From Hyphomicrobiales bacterium (GTDB taxonomy: Bacteria > Pseudomonadota > Alphaproteobacteria > Rhizobiales > Rhizobiaceae): 64,000 nucleotides of DNA. The stretch covers positions 62,001 through 126,000 of the forward strand of contig UBJR01000012.1 of assembly GCA_900465675.1 (NCBI GenBank). Reading direction: 5' to 3'. The translations under genes and the position numbers were made by a program. This document shows positions 34,973 to 43,519 of this stretch, one piece after another (position 1 is the stretch's first letter; every line of letters begins with the position of its first letter). The notes beneath the pieces were generated by a model that was not told where the DNA came from, did not search any database, and saw only the letters and a list, made by a program, of their open reading frames with translations.

Positions 34973-36613
34973 TCAGCCAACCGATACGTCCCAGGGAGCG
35001 ACGACCTGCCAGTCGAGGTTCTTCTCCATGCCCTTGACGTCCTTGGTTGCCCAGCGGGACATGGCCTGAGAATACCACGGAATGAACGCCCAATCGTCAC
35101 GGAATGCCTTCTGGGCATCCTGGGCGAGCTTGATGCGATCAGGATCGTCAGCAGCCTTGGTGGCCGCTTCTGCGAGAGCCGCATCCACCTTGTCGTTCTT
35201 GTAACCGCCGAGCTTGTTCTGGGCGTTGGACGACGTGGAGGCGATGCAGCCCGAGAGATAGGACACGGCATCCGGAACGCGGGTGCCGACGTCGTCGCGG
35301 AAGATCTGGACCGAGTTCTGGTCCGGACCGGCATAGGAGTCCTGCTGCGGCTTCATATCGACGGCGGTGATGCCGAGGTTCTGGCGCCACTGCTCAGCAA
35401 TGAACTGGGCAGCTGCCTGAATGGCCGGAGCCGAGATGCCGACGAACATGATCTTCGGCAGGCGATCGGGACCGCCGTAGCTGGATTCGGCGAGCAGCTT
35501 CTTGGCGCCCTCAGGATCGTAGGGATAGGGCTCGAAGCCGGAATTGTCGGCACCCGGGACCGAGTTCAGGATCTGATCGGCCTTCTTGTGCGGGCCATCC
35601 GGATAGGATGCCTTGAAGAGACCGTCGCGGTCGATCGCCATGATCAGCGCCTGGCGAACCTTCGGATCGTCCATCGGCGCGCGCTTGACGTTGAACCAGA
35701 AGTGCTGGCTGGTCGGGATGATCGGGCCGGCGGAGAATTCCGGGCCGAGGTCCTGGATGATGGTCGAGGTGACCAGCTCGGTATGGGCATTGTATTCGCC
35801 CGACTTGATGAGCTGCGTTGCCGTGACGTTGTCTTCGATCGAGGCGATCTCGATGCGGGCAAGCTTCGGCTTGGTGCCGAAGAAGTTCTCGTTCGGCTCG
35901 AAGGTCAGCGTGCCAGCGTCGATATCGAGCGCGGTCAGCTTGAACGGGCCGGAATAGACGGCGCTGTTGTCGGGCTTGTACCAGTCAGCCACTTCCTCGC
36001 CATCGCTGCCCTTGGACTGCGAAGCCTTGGTGATCGGGATGATGTGGTTGGCAAGGCGCATGAAGAAGATCGGGTCGGCTTCCGTCAGCGTGACGACGAC
36101 GGTACCTTCGTCAGGCGTGGCAACGCCCGAGATCTCGGTGGCCGAACCGCCGGCGACGTCCTTGTAACCGTCAACCTTGCCCATGACCTGATCGGCGCGC
36201 TGGCTCTTGGTGTTCGGGCGGGAAGCGACTTCCCAGGAGCCCTTGACGTCGGCCGCGGTGATCTTGCTGCCGTCGGAGAACACAGCCTTCGGATCGATCT
36301 TGAAGGTCCAGACCTTCTTGTCCGGGGATTCCCAGCTGGTGAAGACGTAGGGATTGAGCTTGCCTTCGGCGTCGAAATACATCGGCGAGGCCCACCAGAA
36401 TGAATTCCAGCGGAACGTACGGCCACCGCCGCGCAGCGGCGACCAGTCCTGATCGAAGGCCGGATTGATGGCCTTCAGCACCTGGCCGTCGTCAGCCATG
36501 ACGATGCGGGCGCTCATGCCAAACAGCGTGAAGCCGACGCCGGCGGCGAGACCGAGCTTCAGCGCGTCGCGGCGCGAAACCGTGGAAGCATTCTTGTCAT
36601 TGCGGTCTGTCAT
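34973..36613 (-). CDS. Family-5 (peptide/oligosaccharide) substrate-binding protein with Tat-like signal
   Basis: The 546-residue protein begins with a twin-arginine-type leader (VSRRDALKLGLAAGVGFTLF, mature start after ARIVMA) and has the SBP_bac_5 fold (YVFTSWESPDKKVWTFKIDP, FSDGSKITAADVKGSWEV, MDDPKVRQALIMAIDRDGLF). It is the capture subunit of the importer encoded behind it. ATG 36613 follows GGGAGGA with 5-base spacing. Family-5 proteins bind peptides, nickel, opines or oligosaccharides; neighbours here point to a carbohydrate-acid ligand, which is inference. Confidence 0.92.
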   Translation of the reverse strand: MTDRNDKNASTVSRRDALKLGLAAGVGFTLFGMSARIVMADDGQVLKAINPAFDQDWSPLRGGGRTFRWNSFWWASPMYFDAEGKLNPYVFTSWESPDKKVWTFKIDPKAVFSDGSKITAADVKGSWEVASRPNTKSQRADQVMGKVDGYKDVAGGSATEISGVATPDEGTVVVTLTEADPIFFMRLANHIIPITKASQSKGSDGEEVADWYKPDNSAVYSGPFKLTALDIDAGTLTFEPNENFFGTKPKLARIEIASIEDNVTATQLIKSGEYNAHTELVTSTIIQDLGPEFSAGPIIPTSQHFWFNVKRAPMDDPKVRQALIMAIDRDGLFKASYPDGPHKKADQILNSVPGADNSGFEPYPYDPEGAKKLLAESSYGGPDRLPKIMFVGISAPAIQAAAQFIAEQWRQNLGITAVDMKPQQDSYAGPDQNSVQIFRDDVGTRVPDAVSYLSGCIASTSSNAQNKLGGYKNDKVDAALAEAATKAADDPDRIKLAQDAQKAFRDDWAFIPWYSQAMSRWATKDVKGMEKNLDWQVVAPWDVSVG

Positions 36614-36896
36614 ACATTCCTCCCATGGGCAAAACAGCGCGTACTCGAAAACCCTCCCCGAGCCGGACGCCTTACAATGCCCCTGAGATTTGCGCGATAA
36701 TGTAAATCTGTCAATCCAAATTTGCCGTTTTCAACTTTCAAATCCACGCAAAAAATTTTTATCATTTAATTTCATATAGATAAAATACCAACGTCATTCT
36801 GACGCAGCTTGTAAGATTGACAACAACTTATCATTTCGAGGAAAAGTCACGCACGGCAAGTGCCAGGAGCAGCATCACGCTGCAGAGGAGGATGCT
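36614..36896. promoter_or_regulatory. AT-rich divergent promoter region of the acid-sugar cluster
   Basis: This 283-base gap between the binding-protein gene and the DapA-family gene is markedly AT-rich at 36700-36840. Inward-facing TTGACA hexamers occur on the plus strand (36817-36822) and minus strand (36709-36714), but no good -10 box is found at 17 bases for either. CAACAACTTATC (36821-36832) contains the half-site CAACTT seen in the palindrome at 39238-39255, which hints at one regulator for both promoters. Confidence 0.4.
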
Positions 36897-37802
36897 TTGA
36901 GCAATCACAAGATCACCGGCGTTTTCAGCGCCGCCACCACGCCCTTGAACGCCGACGGCAGCCCCGACGTTGCGCTCTTCACCGAGCATTGCAAGCGCCT
37001 GCTTGATGAAGGCTGCCACGGCGTTGCCCTGCTCGGCACGACAGGCGAAGCGAACTCCTTTTCGATTGCCGAGCGCCGGATGCTGCTCGAAGCCGCGCTG
37101 AAGGCCGGCATCTCGCCTGACAAGCTCCTTCCGGGCACCGGCGTTGCCGCCATTCCCGAAACGATCGAGCTGACAAAGCATGCGCTTTCGCTTGGCGTCA
37201 CCAACGTCGTGATGCTGCCGCCCTTCTACTACAAGGGCGTGACCGACGACGGTCTCTTCAACGCCTATTCGGCGATTTTCGAAGGCATCAACGACAGCCG
37301 CCTGCAGGTGATCCTTTATCACATCCCGCAGGTCTCCGGCATTCCGCTGTCCGTTCCGCTGATCGGCCGCCTGATCGAGGCTTTCCCTGACACGGTCGTC
37401 GGCATCAAGGAATCTGCAGGCGATTTCAACAACATGCAGGCGATCATCGCCGCCTATCCGGATTTTTCGGTTCTCTGCGGCGCCGATCCGCTGCTGCTGC
37501 CGCTCCTCAAGGCCGGCGGCGCCGGCTGCATCACGGCGACCTCCAACCTCGTCGCCGACTCGCTGCGCGCCGTTTACGATCACGTCCATGACGAAGCGCA
37601 GGCAGACAAGGTCGAGAAGGCCCAGGCCCGCATCAATGCCTACCGTACGCTCTCCAACTCCTACGTCCAGATCCCGACGATCAAGGCGATGGTCGGCCTG
37701 AAGACCGGCAATGCCGCCTGGAAGCGCACCCGCCCGCCGCTCGTCGCCCTCAGCGACGCCGACTATGCCGCCCTTTCCGAAGGTTACGCGCAGCTGCCGT
37801 GA
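36897..37802 (+). CDS. DapA-family lyase/aldolase (dihydrodipicolinate synthase or N-acetylneuraminate lyase superfamily)
   Basis: The 301-residue TIM-barrel protein has the superfamily motif LLGTTGEANSF (GTTGE at 47-51), the proton-shuttle tyrosine in ILYHIPQ (Y141) and the Schiff-base lysine in VVGIKESAGD (K171). Such enzymes cleave or form 2-keto-3-deoxy acids with pyruvate as one partner. It uses a TTG start with GAGGAGG just upstream. Linkage to a sialidase-fold gene 10 bases downstream, a sugar-acid kinase and PdxA2 argues for a catabolic lyase and not lysine synthesis. The substrate is unproved. Confidence 0.88.
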   Translation: MSNHKITGVFSAATTPLNADGSPDVALFTEHCKRLLDEGCHGVALLGTTGEANSFSIAERRMLLEAALKAGISPDKLLPGTGVAAIPETIELTKHALSLGVTNVVMLPPFYYKGVTDDGLFNAYSAIFEGINDSRLQVILYHIPQVSGIPLSVPLIGRLIEAFPDTVVGIKESAGDFNNMQAIIAAYPDFSVLCGADPLLLPLLKAGGAGCITATSNLVADSLRAVYDHVHDEAQADKVEKAQARINAYRTLSNSYVQIPTIKAMVGLKTGNAAWKRTRPPLVALSDADYAALSEGYAQLP

Positions 37803-37812
37803 GGAGGATGTC

Positions 37813-39003
37813 ATGAGCTTTACCGCGCTGCCGCCGGAAGCCGTTCCGGCGCTGATGAACGGGAAAATCGGCCCCAATCCGGCGCAGCCCGGCCGGGCCG
37901 ACGCCTACCTGCCGTCACCCTGCATCCAGAACCATGCCGCCAACCTGGCCTTTCTGGCCGATGGCACGCTGACCTGCGTCTGGTTCGGCGGAACGATGGA
38001 GGGAATGGGCGACATTTCCGTTTACATGTCGCGCCTCGCGCCGGGGTCGGATCAATGGTCGGAAGCCGAAAAGCTCTCCGACGATCCGGCAAAATCCGAG
38101 CAGAATCCGCTGATTTTCAAGGCCCCCGACGGAAACGTCTGGCTGCTTTACACGTCACAGACATCTGGTGACCAGGATGGGTCAATTGTAAAGTGCCGCA
38201 TCTCCGAAGATGGTTGCAAGACGTTCGGATCCGTCCGTGTTCTCTGCGATCTGCCCGGCACCTTCGTTCGCCAGCCTGTCATCGTCAACTCCGCGGGAAC
38301 CTGGCTTCTGCCGGCATTCCGCTGTGTGAGCCTGCCCGGCCAGCGCTGGAGCGGCGATGCAGACACGGCAGGCGTTCTCGTATCGCGCGATCAGGGCGAG
38401 AGCTGGACGATGATCGACGTGCCCGACAGCCTCGGCGCCGTCCACATGAACATCATTCCGCTCAACGGAAGTAAAATGGTCGCTTTCTTCCGCAACCGTT
38501 TTTCCGAACATGTTCTCTCCTCGGAATCGGATGACAATGGCGAGAGCTGGTCGGCGCCGAAGCCGGTCAACCTGCCGAACAACAACTCGTCGATCCAGGC
38601 AACCAAGCTGGCGGACGGGCGGATTGCGATGGTTTACAACCACAGCAATGCCGAGACATCGGATGCGCGCCGCGAGTCGCTCTACGACGAGATCGAAAGC
38701 GATAAGGGCGAGGCGAAAGCCACAGAAAGCGCAGCAGAAACAAGGCGAAAGGCCGTGTGGGGTGTTCCGCGCGCACCGCTCAGCCTGGCAATCTCCACCA
38801 ATAGCGGCAAGAGCTTCGATAGCCATATCGATCTCGATACCGGCGACGGCTATTGCCTCAGCAACAACTCTAAGGACTCGCTCAACCGCGAATTCTCCTA
38901 TCCGTCGATCACCGAGGGGCCGGATGGAGCATTGCACATCGCCTACACCTATTATCGCCGGGCGATCAAATATGTTCGCCTGCCAAGCGATGTAGCCGTA
39001 TGA
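37813..39003 (+). CDS. Sialidase-fold (BNR/Asp-box) family protein, cytoplasmic
   Basis: The 396-residue protein shows repeated Asp-boxes of the six-bladed sialidase propeller: SEDGCKTF (131-138, degenerate), SRDQGESW (191-198), SDDNGESW (239-246) and STNSGKSF further on. Arginines that could form the carboxylate-binding triad occur (FVRQPVIV, FRNRF, SLNREFSYPS). No signal peptide is present, so it would act on imported material. Relatives in GH33 hydrolyse sialic acids, KDN or Kdo, all 2-keto-3-deoxy acids. It follows the DapA-family lyase gene with GAGGAGG and is probably co-translated. The hydrolase role is inference from fold and context. Confidence 0.82.
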   Translation: MSFTALPPEAVPALMNGKIGPNPAQPGRADAYLPSPCIQNHAANLAFLADGTLTCVWFGGTMEGMGDISVYMSRLAPGSDQWSEAEKLSDDPAKSEQNPLIFKAPDGNVWLLYTSQTSGDQDGSIVKCRISEDGCKTFGSVRVLCDLPGTFVRQPVIVNSAGTWLLPAFRCVSLPGQRWSGDADTAGVLVSRDQGESWTMIDVPDSLGAVHMNIIPLNGSKMVAFFRNRFSEHVLSSESDDNGESWSAPKPVNLPNNNSSIQATKLADGRIAMVYNHSNAETSDARRESLYDEIESDKGEAKATESAAETRRKAVWGVPRAPLSLAISTNSGKSFDSHIDLDTGDGYCLSNNSKDSLNREFSYPSITEGPDGALHIAYTYYRRAIKYVRLPSDVAV

Positions 39004-39237
39004 AGGATCAAGTCGGCCGATTCCGCGCGCTTTGACGCGGGATCGACTCGTCTATTTACAAGTGATTTCGCAGCTGCCGGGCATAGCTTGGATTTGCGAC
39101 ATCACAGTTGACGGCACAAGATGAAAGCCATCAACATCCTGATTTATAGGCTATTTTCTCGATTTTATCGGATGCGCTTCAGAACGTTTCCGCAAAACTG
39201 CTGAAAAACCATCGCCTCGCTTATTGCCAGAAACGTG

Positions 39238-39255
39238 AAGTTGATATAACAACTT
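39238..39255. promoter_or_regulatory. Near-perfect palindrome upstream of the iron-type alcohol dehydrogenase
   Basis: AAGTTG (39238-39243) and CAACTT (39250-39255) flank ATATAA; eight of nine base pairs match across the dyad. It lies 45 bases before the dehydrogenase start in a 297-base gap that otherwise shows no gene. It is a good operator candidate for the FadR-type regulator of the cluster. Confidence 0.5.
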
Positions 39256-39300
39256 TACATCAATAACGGCTTTGGCCGCATTTATGGAGGAGCCGTGTTC

Positions 39301-40434
39301 ATGGTCAGTCTGGATTCGCCCATCACGGTTGTCAGGCCTGAAGTCATCGAGTTTGGCGTCGGCACCGCCGACAAGCTCGGCAAGTGGGCGGAAAGCAAGG
39401 GCTATACGCGCACGCTCGTCATCTCCGATGCGTTCAACGCGTCGCGTGTCGATGTGTTGGAACTGCCGGGCCACGTCTCCGTGTTCGCCGATGTCACTCC
39501 CGAGCCCGACATTGCCAATCTCGACAAGGTGCTGGCCGCCGCGAATGCGGCCAATGCCGAGCTGATCGTCGGTTTCGGCGGTGGCAGCGCCATGGATCTT
39601 GCCAAGCTCGCCGCCGTTCTCGCCGGTTCGCCGCAAACGCTGCGCGAGGTCGTCGGCCCCCACAAAGTGACCGGCCCGCGCAAGGTGGCGCTGGCGCAGG
39701 TTCCGACGACATCCGGAACCGGCAGCGAGGCTGGCACCCGCGCCCTCGTCACCGATCCCGCGACGCAGGTGAAGCTTGCCGTCGAAAGCCTTTACATGCT
39801 GGCCGATATCGCGGTCATCGATCCCGGTCTGACCTTTACCGTTCCCGCCCGCACGACGGCTGCAACGGGTGTCGATGCCATGGCTCATTGCGTTGAGGCC
39901 TTCACCAATCGCAAGGCCCATCCGATGATCGATATTTATGCGATAGAAGGCGCCCGCCTCGTCGGCAAGTATCTTGCCCGCGCCGTCAAGGATGGTGCCG
40001 ATGCCGAAGCGCGTGCCGGTCTGTCGCTTGCCTCGCTCTATGGCGGCTTCTGCCTCGGTCCGGTCAATACCGCCGGTGGGCATGCACTGGCCTATCCGCT
40101 CGGCACCCGCTGGCATGTGGCGCATGGCGCCGCCAACGCGCTGATCTTCCCGCATGTGCTGGCCTTCAACACGCCTTCCGTTCCGGAAAAGACCCGCGCC
40201 GTGATGGCCGCCCTCGGCCACCAGACATCCGATGACGTCAGCTCGGTCTTCGATGCGGCCTATGCCTTCTGCGCCGATCTCGGCATCGAGATGAAGCTCT
40301 CGGGCCTTGGCGTTCCCTCCGATGATCTCGATGCCATGGCGGACGATGCCTTTGCGATCCGCCGCCTGCTCGACAATAATCCCCGCGAACTCGCGCGTGA
40401 CGATATCCGCGCCATCTACCAGGCTGCTTTTTAA
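39301..40434 (+). CDS. Iron-type alcohol dehydrogenase family protein
   Basis: The 377-residue protein is a group III (iron-activated) dehydrogenase, related to maleylacetate reductases and lactaldehyde reductases. It has the nucleotide motif GFGGGSAMDLAKLAA, PTTSGTGSEAGTRALV, and metal ligands in DAMAHCVEAF, GGHALAYPLG and VAHGAANALIFPHVL. ATG 39301 is 8 bases after AGGAG; GTG 39295 is possible. It is 12 bases before pdxA2. In this cluster it could reduce the aldehyde released by the DapA-family lyase to a sugar acid; that is inference. Confidence 0.9.
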   Translation: MVSLDSPITVVRPEVIEFGVGTADKLGKWAESKGYTRTLVISDAFNASRVDVLELPGHVSVFADVTPEPDIANLDKVLAAANAANAELIVGFGGGSAMDLAKLAAVLAGSPQTLREVVGPHKVTGPRKVALAQVPTTSGTGSEAGTRALVTDPATQVKLAVESLYMLADIAVIDPGLTFTVPARTTAATGVDAMAHCVEAFTNRKAHPMIDIYAIEGARLVGKYLARAVKDGADAEARAGLSLASLYGGFCLGPVNTAGGHALAYPLGTRWHVAHGAANALIFPHVLAFNTPSVPEKTRAVMAALGHQTSDDVSSVFDAAYAFCADLGIEMKLSGLGVPSDDLDAMADDAFAIRRLLDNNPRELARDDIRAIYQAAF

Positions 40435-40446
40435 GGGAATTTGACG

Positions 40447-41433
40447 ATGACGAAGAATGCAAAAGTGGCGGTAACGCTCGGTGATCCCGCTGGTGTTGGC
40501 CCTGAAGTGATCGTCAAGGCGCTGGCGGCAATGCCGGCTGGCGAGCGTAAGGATTTCGTCATCGTCGGCAATACGGAAGCGCTCGTTCGCGCCGACCGCG
40601 CCACCGGCACCAGCCTGCGCTTCGGCCCCACTGCCTCGGAAGACGGCTCGACGATCGCCGTCGACGAAGTGGAGCTTGGCGCGCCACTGCCTGAAATCGG
40701 CAAGGTCAGCCCGGTTGCAGGCGATGCCTCGGTGAAATACATCAGCCGCGCCGTCGATCTCGCCATGTCGGGCGAAGCCGACGTCATCGTCACCGCGCCG
40801 ATCAACAAGGAAGCGATGAATCTTGCCGGTCATCATTTCGATGGCCATACCGGCCTGCTCGCGCATCTGACGGGCTCGAAGAGCTCCTTCATGCTGCTCG
40901 CCTCAGAGCGGCTGAACACCATTCACGTCTCCACCCACGTCTCGCTGCGCGGCGCCATCGAGCGCGCCAAGACGGAGCGCGTGCTGGCGACGATCCAGGC
41001 TGGCCATAATCACTTCATGCGTCTCGGGATGAAGCCGCGGATCGCCGTCGCCGGCATCAATCCGCACTGCGGCGAAAACGGCCTCTTCGGCACCGAGGAC
41101 AGCGAATTCCTGGCCCCAGCGGTCGAGCTGGCGCAGGCCAAGGGCATCGATGTCGTTGGCCCGATCTCGGCCGATACCGTATTCGCCCGCGCCTATAACG
41201 GCGCTTTCGATCTGGTCATCGCCCAGTATCACGATCAGGGCCATATCCCGATCAAGCTCGTCGCCTTCGAGACCGCCGTCAACGTATCGCTCGGGCTGCC
41301 GATCGACCGCGTCTCGGTCGATCACGGCACGGCCTTCGACATTGCCGGAACCGGCAAGGCCAATCACGTCAACATGCTCTCGGCCATCGCTTATGCCCGG
41401 CTGATGGCGCGCTCGCCGCGCAAGGCGGCGTAG
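40447..41433 (+). CDS. pdxA2: PdxA2-type 4-phosphate sugar-acid dehydrogenase
   Basis: The 328-residue protein belongs to the PdxA family (VTLGDPAGVGPEVIVKAL, NLAGHHFDGHTGLLAHLTG, QYHDQGHIPIKLVAFE, VSVDHGTAFDIAGTGKA), with the metal-binding histidines in place. PdxA2 paralogues oxidise and decarboxylate D-threonate or D-erythronate 4-phosphate to dihydroxyacetone phosphate, taking their substrate from a DUF1537 kinase, and such a kinase is encoded at 29864-30925. The operon has no other pyridoxine genes, which supports PdxA2 over the vitamin B6 enzyme. ATG 40447 is preferred over TTG 40441 on ribosome-site spacing. Confidence 0.9.
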   Translation: MTKNAKVAVTLGDPAGVGPEVIVKALAAMPAGERKDFVIVGNTEALVRADRATGTSLRFGPTASEDGSTIAVDEVELGAPLPEIGKVSPVAGDASVKYISRAVDLAMSGEADVIVTAPINKEAMNLAGHHFDGHTGLLAHLTGSKSSFMLLASERLNTIHVSTHVSLRGAIERAKTERVLATIQAGHNHFMRLGMKPRIAVAGINPHCGENGLFGTEDSEFLAPAVELAQAKGIDVVGPISADTVFARAYNGAFDLVIAQYHDQGHIPIKLVAFETAVNVSLGLPIDRVSVDHGTAFDIAGTGKANHVNMLSAIAYARLMARSPRKAA

Positions 41434-41439
41434 CACCCG

Positions 41440-41458
41440 GCGGCGCAGACTGCGCCGC
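41440..41458 (+). other. Stem-loop between pdxA2 and the hydroxyacid dehydrogenase gene
   Basis: GCGGCGCA (41440-41447) pairs perfectly with TGCGCCGC (41451-41458) around a 3-base loop, followed by TTTCC. It starts 6 bases after the pdxA2 stop and may act as an internal attenuator in the operon. Confidence 0.4.
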
Positions 41459-41485
41459 TTTCCGGGAGGAAATGAGGAGGCAGGC

Positions 41486-42448
41486 ATGCAGAGAACCGTT
41501 CTCGTTCTCGGAGGAGAACTTGCGCCCGAAGGGCGCGAAGTCCTGGAGAAGGAAGGCGTCAAGGTCGTCCAGACCAAGCCCTATATCGACCGCGCTACGG
41601 TGATTGCCCTGATGAAGGAGCACCAGCCCCAGGGTGCCATCATCCGCCTGCTTGCCGATGTCCTCGGCCCCGAAGAAATGACATCAGGCGGCAACCTCCG
41701 CCATATCGCCAAACACGGCGTCGGCACCAACGATATCGACGTCAAGGCGGCCGCCGAGCTCGGCATTCCCGTTTCGATGACGACAGGCAGCAATGGCATT
41801 TCTGTCGCCGAGCACGCGCTGGCGCTTATCATGGCGCTGGTGAAGGATTTTTCCCGGCAGGATGCGCTGATCCGCGATGGCACTTGGGACAAGGGCCAGT
41901 ATCAGGGCCGCGAGCTGCGCGGCCAGCGCCTCGGCATCGTCGGCTTCGGCTTTATCGGCCAGACGCTGGGCAAGATGGCGAAGGCGCTCGGCATGGAAAT
42001 TTCCGCCTTCGATCCGCATACGCCTGCCGAAGCCTTCGAAGACGTCACCCGCGAGACCGATCTCGACAAACTGCTGGCAAACGCCGACATCGTCAGCCTG
42101 CACTGCCCTCTGACGCCTGAGACGCGCGACCTGATCGACTCCAGACGGCTCGGCCTGATGAAGCGCGGCGCTTACCTCGTGAATACGGCGCGCGGCGAAG
42201 TCGTCGACGAAGCGGCACTGATTGCGGCGTTGAAAAGCGGCCACCTCGCAGGAGCCGGACTCGATAGTTTTGCCGTCGAGCCGCCGGATAAGGACAACCC
42301 GCTTTTCTCGCTGCCGAACACCATCGTCACGCCGCATGTCGCCGGCGTCACGCTCGACGCCAAGCGCGCCATGTCGGTCATCGCGGCCGAACATGTGTTG
42401 GCGACCTTGCGCGGCGAGACCCTGCATCCGCGCTTCCTCGCCCGCTGA
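41486..42448 (+). CDS. D-isomer 2-hydroxyacid dehydrogenase (phosphoglycerate dehydrogenase-like)
   Basis: The 320-residue protein has the NAD-binding glycine motif LGIVGFGFIGQTLGKMAKAL and the family catalytic residues: arginine in NTARGEVVDE, glutamate in AVEPPDKDNPLF and histidine in VTPHVAGVT. It lacks the ACT regulatory domain of biosynthetic SerA, so it is likely a catabolic hydroxyacid or hydroxypyruvate reductase. It is encoded 19 bases before another dehydrogenase. Its substrate in the cluster is unknown. Confidence 0.9.
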   Translation: MQRTVLVLGGELAPEGREVLEKEGVKVVQTKPYIDRATVIALMKEHQPQGAIIRLLADVLGPEEMTSGGNLRHIAKHGVGTNDIDVKAAAELGIPVSMTTGSNGISVAEHALALIMALVKDFSRQDALIRDGTWDKGQYQGRELRGQRLGIVGFGFIGQTLGKMAKALGMEISAFDPHTPAEAFEDVTRETDLDKLLANADIVSLHCPLTPETRDLIDSRRLGLMKRGAYLVNTARGEVVDEAALIAALKSGHLAGAGLDSFAVEPPDKDNPLFSLPNTIVTPHVAGVTLDAKRAMSVIAAEHVLATLRGETLHPRFLAR

Positions 42449-42466
42449 ACACCAACGGAGGCTGAC

Positions 42467-43519
42467 ATGGCCGATACGACAGACAAACGCTATCCGGCGG
42501 AGGCACTGCGCGCCTTCGCAACGTCGCTGTTCTCGGCGGCTGGTCTTGAGGATGACAAGGCGGACGCCGTCTCGCGATTTCTTGTCGAAGCCGACCTGCT
42601 CGGCCATACGACACACGGTCTGGCGCTTGCAGGCTGGTATCTGCAGAGCGTTGCCGACGGTGTGATGACGGTTTCGGGCGCCCCCGATGTCATCTCGGAT
42701 CGCGGTCCGGCCATTGCTTGGAAGGGCAAGCGCCTGCCCGGCGCCTGGCTGACGTCCGAAGCCGTCAAGCTCGCCAGCAATCGCGCCGCGCAATATGGAA
42801 CGGCCACCGTGACGATTGCCGACAGCCATCATATCGGCTGCCTCGCCGCCTACCTGACGCTCGCCACAGACCGCGGCTACATGGTCAGCATCGCCAGTTC
42901 CAGCCCTTCGGGCGCGCAAGTCGCCCCCTTCGGCGGCACCAAGGGCGTCTATACGCCGAACCCGGTCGCCCACGGCATCCCGACACCCGGCGATCCCATT
43001 CTCATCGATATCAGCGCCTCGATCACCACGGTGAACATGGCCCAGCGCCTGGTTCGCGAAGGCAGGCAATACGAGCACGACTGGCTGCTCGACGAGAACG
43101 GCAATCCGAGCCGTGACCCACGTGTCATCGAGCGCGGCGGCACGCTTCTTCCAACCGGCGGTCTCGACCACGGCCAGAAGGGGTATGGCATGGCGCTGCA
43201 TGTCGAAGCCTTTACCCAGGGCCTCGCCGGCTATGGCCGCGTCGATCAGCCGAAGGGCACCAATGCGGCGGTCACCGTTCAGGTCTTCGATCCCGATGCC
43301 TTCGGCGGCCGTGACGCCTTCCTGCGCCAGACCGGTTGGCTCGTTGACGCCTGCCACAGCAATCCGCCCCGCCCCGGCGTGGCGCGTGTGCGCCTTCCCG
43401 GCGAGAATGGCCTTGCCCGCAAGCGCAAGGCGCTCGAGGACGGCGTCGTGCTGTTTCCGGGCATCATGGACTCACTGAAGCCTCATGCCGAACGGCTGGG
43501 TGTTGCGCTACCCGTCTAA
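42467..43519 (+). CDS. Ldh2/YiaK-family malate/L-lactate-type dehydrogenase
   Basis: The 350-residue protein belongs to the NAD(P)-dependent Ldh family with its own fold (AlaDH-unrelated): GHTTHGLALAGWYL, DSHHIGCLAAYLTLATDRGY, VAPFGGTKGVYTPNPVAHGI and LDHGQKGYGMALHVEAF. Members reduce 2-keto acids, diketogulonate, piperideine carboxylate or sulfopyruvate. It ends the plus-strand run, and its TAA overlaps the TAG of the convergent idonate-dehydrogenase-like gene. Substrate not determinable. Confidence 0.9.
   Translation: MADTTDKRYPAEALRAFATSLFSAAGLEDDKADAVSRFLVEADLLGHTTHGLALAGWYLQSVADGVMTVSGAPDVISDRGPAIAWKGKRLPGAWLTSEAVKLASNRAAQYGTATVTIADSHHIGCLAAYLTLATDRGYMVSIASSSPSGAQVAPFGGTKGVYTPNPVAHGIPTPGDPILIDISASITTVNMAQRLVREGRQYEHDWLLDENGNPSRDPRVIERGGTLLPTGGLDHGQKGYGMALHVEAFTQGLAGYGRVDQPKGTNAAVTVQVFDPDAFGGRDAFLRQTGWLVDACHSNPPRPGVARVRLPGENGLARKRKALEDGVVLFPGIMDSLKPHAERLGVALPV

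Noticed and set aside
34961..36403. 480-codon plus-strand frame opposite the family-5 binding protein
   Set aside because: Shadow of a gene with a Tat leader and a known fold.
39151..40866. 571-codon minus-strand frame across the iron-type dehydrogenase and pdxA2
   Set aside because: It crosses two genes with intact catalytic motifs and matches no family.
41684..43357. 557-codon minus-strand frame across two dehydrogenase genes
   Set aside because: Shadow frame; both plus-strand genes carry family motifs.
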